A DNA stretch of 64,000 nucleotides from Gemmatimonadota bacterium (GTDB lineage Bacteria; Gemmatimonadota; Gemmatimonadetes; Gemmatimonadales; GWC2-71-9), in assembly GCA_016713785.1 (NCBI GenBank), contig JADJOM010000003.1, forward strand, positions 372,001 to 436,000, written 5' to 3'. Positions 62,810 through 64,000 of this stretch are shown one piece after another. A model generated the notes under the pieces. The model saw nothing but the letters and a program-made list of their open reading frames with translations, ran no database searches and had not been told where the DNA came from. The position numbers and the translations under genes are program-made. How positions within the stretch are numbered: position 1 is the first letter of the stretch; every line of letters begins with the position of its first letter.

Positions 62810-64000
62810 CCGCCACACTGCCCGCCTGGGCCGTCGAGATGCGGGACCTGTTCCGCTCCGGCGCCTGCGCCCAGTTCCTGCTCCACGGCAACATCTTCGA
62901 CGCGGTGCCCCACGACGGGAAGATGCTGGGCCTCCCGGCCTTCCTCGACCAGGTGATGTTCGCGGGCTACGACGTCATCCTCCGCTACGACCGCAGCCGC
63001 GGCATCCGCGCGGTGAAGGGCGGCGAGGACTGGGGTGACTGGCTCCGCGGCGCCCTGGGCGACGCCGCCCAGGCCCAGAGCTACCTGCGCGAACCGGGCG
63101 CCGCGCTGGAGCTGATCGACCGCTACCTGCTGCGCACGCTCAACCTGCAGGCCATCCAGGACAAGGCGGCCCAGGCGCGCAAGATCGCGGTGGTGATCGA
63201 CTTCGCCGAGTTCGTGGTGCCCCGCGGCGACGCGGTGAGCCTCGGGGGCCCCTTCAGCGCCAACGTGGTGAAGGTGCTCGGCTGGGCCAACGACCCGTCG
63301 GTGCTGCACGCCAACATCGTGACGGTCCTGCTGGCGGAGGAGCTGCACGACCTCAACGAGCTCGTGGCGGACAACCCGCACGCCGTGGCGCTCCGGGTGC
63401 CGCTGCCCGGGGAGCCGGAGATGGCGGAGTACCTCCAGGCCCTGGTGGCCGGTCCCATGCCGGAGCTGGCGGCGAACTCCGACGTGCCCATGGAGCAGCT
63501 GGCGCGCCGGCTGACCGGCCTCTCACGGGTGGGCGCCCGCCGGGTGCTCGCGCTGGCGCTGCGCAACGGGGAGCGGATCACCAGCGCCTGGCTCACCCGC
63601 ATGAAGAAGGAGTCGATCGAGCGGGAGTGCGCCGGCCTGCTCGAGTTCATCGAATCCGGCTTCACCCTGGACCACGTGGCGGGCCTCGAGGCGGTCCGCG
63701 CCTGGCTGCGCGAGGACACCGAACTCCTCCGCCGCGGCAAGCTGCACGCCCTCCCCATGGGTTACCTGATCGCCGGCCGGATCGGTACCGGCAAGACGTT
63801 CATCGTCACCTGCTGGGCCGGCGAGCTGGGCATTCCCTGCGTGGTGTTCAAGAACTTCCGCGACCGCTGGGTGGGCGCCACCGAGTCGAACCTCGAGAAG
63901 ATCTTCGCCGTGCTGCGGGCGCTGGGGCAGGTGGTGGTGTTCGTCGACGAGGCCGACCAGGCCGCCGGCAAGCGCGAGGGGGGCGACGGCGACAGCGGCC
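62806..64000 (+). CDS. AAA+ ATPase, incomplete at the window edge
   Basis: About 398 codons are visible with no stop. The N-terminal 300 residues begin MTATLPAWAVEMRDLFRSGA and have no family I recognise; a segment around residues 100-200 looks like an inactive P-loop-like beta/alpha region (VVIDFAEFVVP). The ATPase core follows: Walker A GRIGTGKTF near residue 324 and Walker B VVVFVDEADQA near residue 385, with a conserved N-L-E-K-I-F segment between. The gene is coupled to the coiled-coil membrane protein upstream. The C-terminus, where substrate-specific parts may lie, is outside the window. Confidence 0.85.
   Translation, partial: MTATLPAWAVEMRDLFRSGACAQFLLHGNIFDAVPHDGKMLGLPAFLDQVMFAGYDVILRYDRSRGIRAVKGGEDWGDWLRGALGDAAQAQSYLREPGAALELIDRYLLRTLNLQAIQDKAAQARKIAVVIDFAEFVVPRGDAVSLGGPFSANVVKVLGWANDPSVLHANIVTVLLAEELHDLNELVADNPHAVALRVPLPGEPEMAEYLQALVAGPMPELAANSDVPMEQLARRLTGLSRVGARRVLALALRNGERITSAWLTRMKKESIERECAGLLEFIESGFTLDHVAGLEAVRAWLREDTELLRRGKLHALPMGYLIAGRIGTGKTFIVTCWAGELGIPCVVFKNFRDRWVGATESNLEKIFAVLRALGQVVVFVDEADQAAGKREGGDGDSG

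Overview
The window is very GC-rich, gene-dense bacterial chromosome. The gene content fits a Gemmatimonadota-type soil or sediment bacterium: a V-type rotary ATPase operon, a PadR regulator beside a long duplicated MacB/FtsX permease, a DUF5916 outer-membrane protein, an M56 peptidase fused to HEAT repeats, and a kinase with Ig-like and RCC1 domains. The taxonomic call is inference from gene content; no 16S rRNA is present. Genes are packed with very short gaps or 4-base stop/start overlaps (ATGA or GTGA), so most clusters read as operons. No phage, IS element, integrase or CRISPR array was seen.

Layout. 1-2365: surface polysaccharide genes (a glycosyltransferase cut by the window edge, a UDP-GlcNAc 2-epimerase, a frameshifted GT4). 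2657-10133: a Pil/Chp-like chemosensory operon (response regulator, CheW, MCP, hybrid CheA with two HPt domains, then a pseudo-receiver/DUF4388 protein and a receiver/roadblock-like protein). 10212-10285: tRNA with CAU anticodon. 10313-18471, minus strand: complete V-type ATPase operon in the order G/H-I-K-E-C-F-A-B-D. 18732-21476: an FHA/lytic transglycosylase fusion and a coiled-coil lipoprotein. 21581-25811: tripartite efflux set (HlyD-like adaptor, MacB-like permease, TolC-like channel). 25923-28592: P-type cation ATPase. 28615-32567: BlaI-type repressor, M56-HEAT membrane peptidase and a secreted HEAT protein, probably one regulon. 32638-35178: DUF5916 protein. 35293-36963: ArsR, AHSA1 and AlkD-like genes. 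36923-43176, minus strand: AmpG-like MFS, ADOP permease with PadR, secreted cyclophilin, luciferase-like oxidoreductase. 43279-43352: tRNA-Val. 43451-45929: heptose kinase and Wzi-like outer-membrane protein. 45976-49849: asparaginase II, CMD-family protein, ObgE, DprA. 49976-54955: a 1659-residue Ser/Thr kinase with nine BIG2 and seven RCC1 repeats. 55069-57806: outer-membrane protein, HemW, TonB-like protein. 57913-61951: hrcA-dnaJ-prmA-rsmE-HIT operon. 61955-64000: an unrecognised membrane coiled-coil protein coupled to an AAA ATPase that runs off the window.

Three points stand out. Six single-base frameshifts break otherwise well-conserved genes, all in the first 15 kb and mostly in G/C runs; this looks like local sequence error more than decay. 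Several proteins join known sensor or output domains in unusual ways (M56-HEAT, FHA-SLT, kinase-BIG2-TM-BIG2-RCC1). A degenerate GAGCCGCC octamer recurs at gene ends and inside two coding sequences. No stretch longer than about 300 bases lacks a gene; the longest gap, 2366-2656, shows nothing clear.
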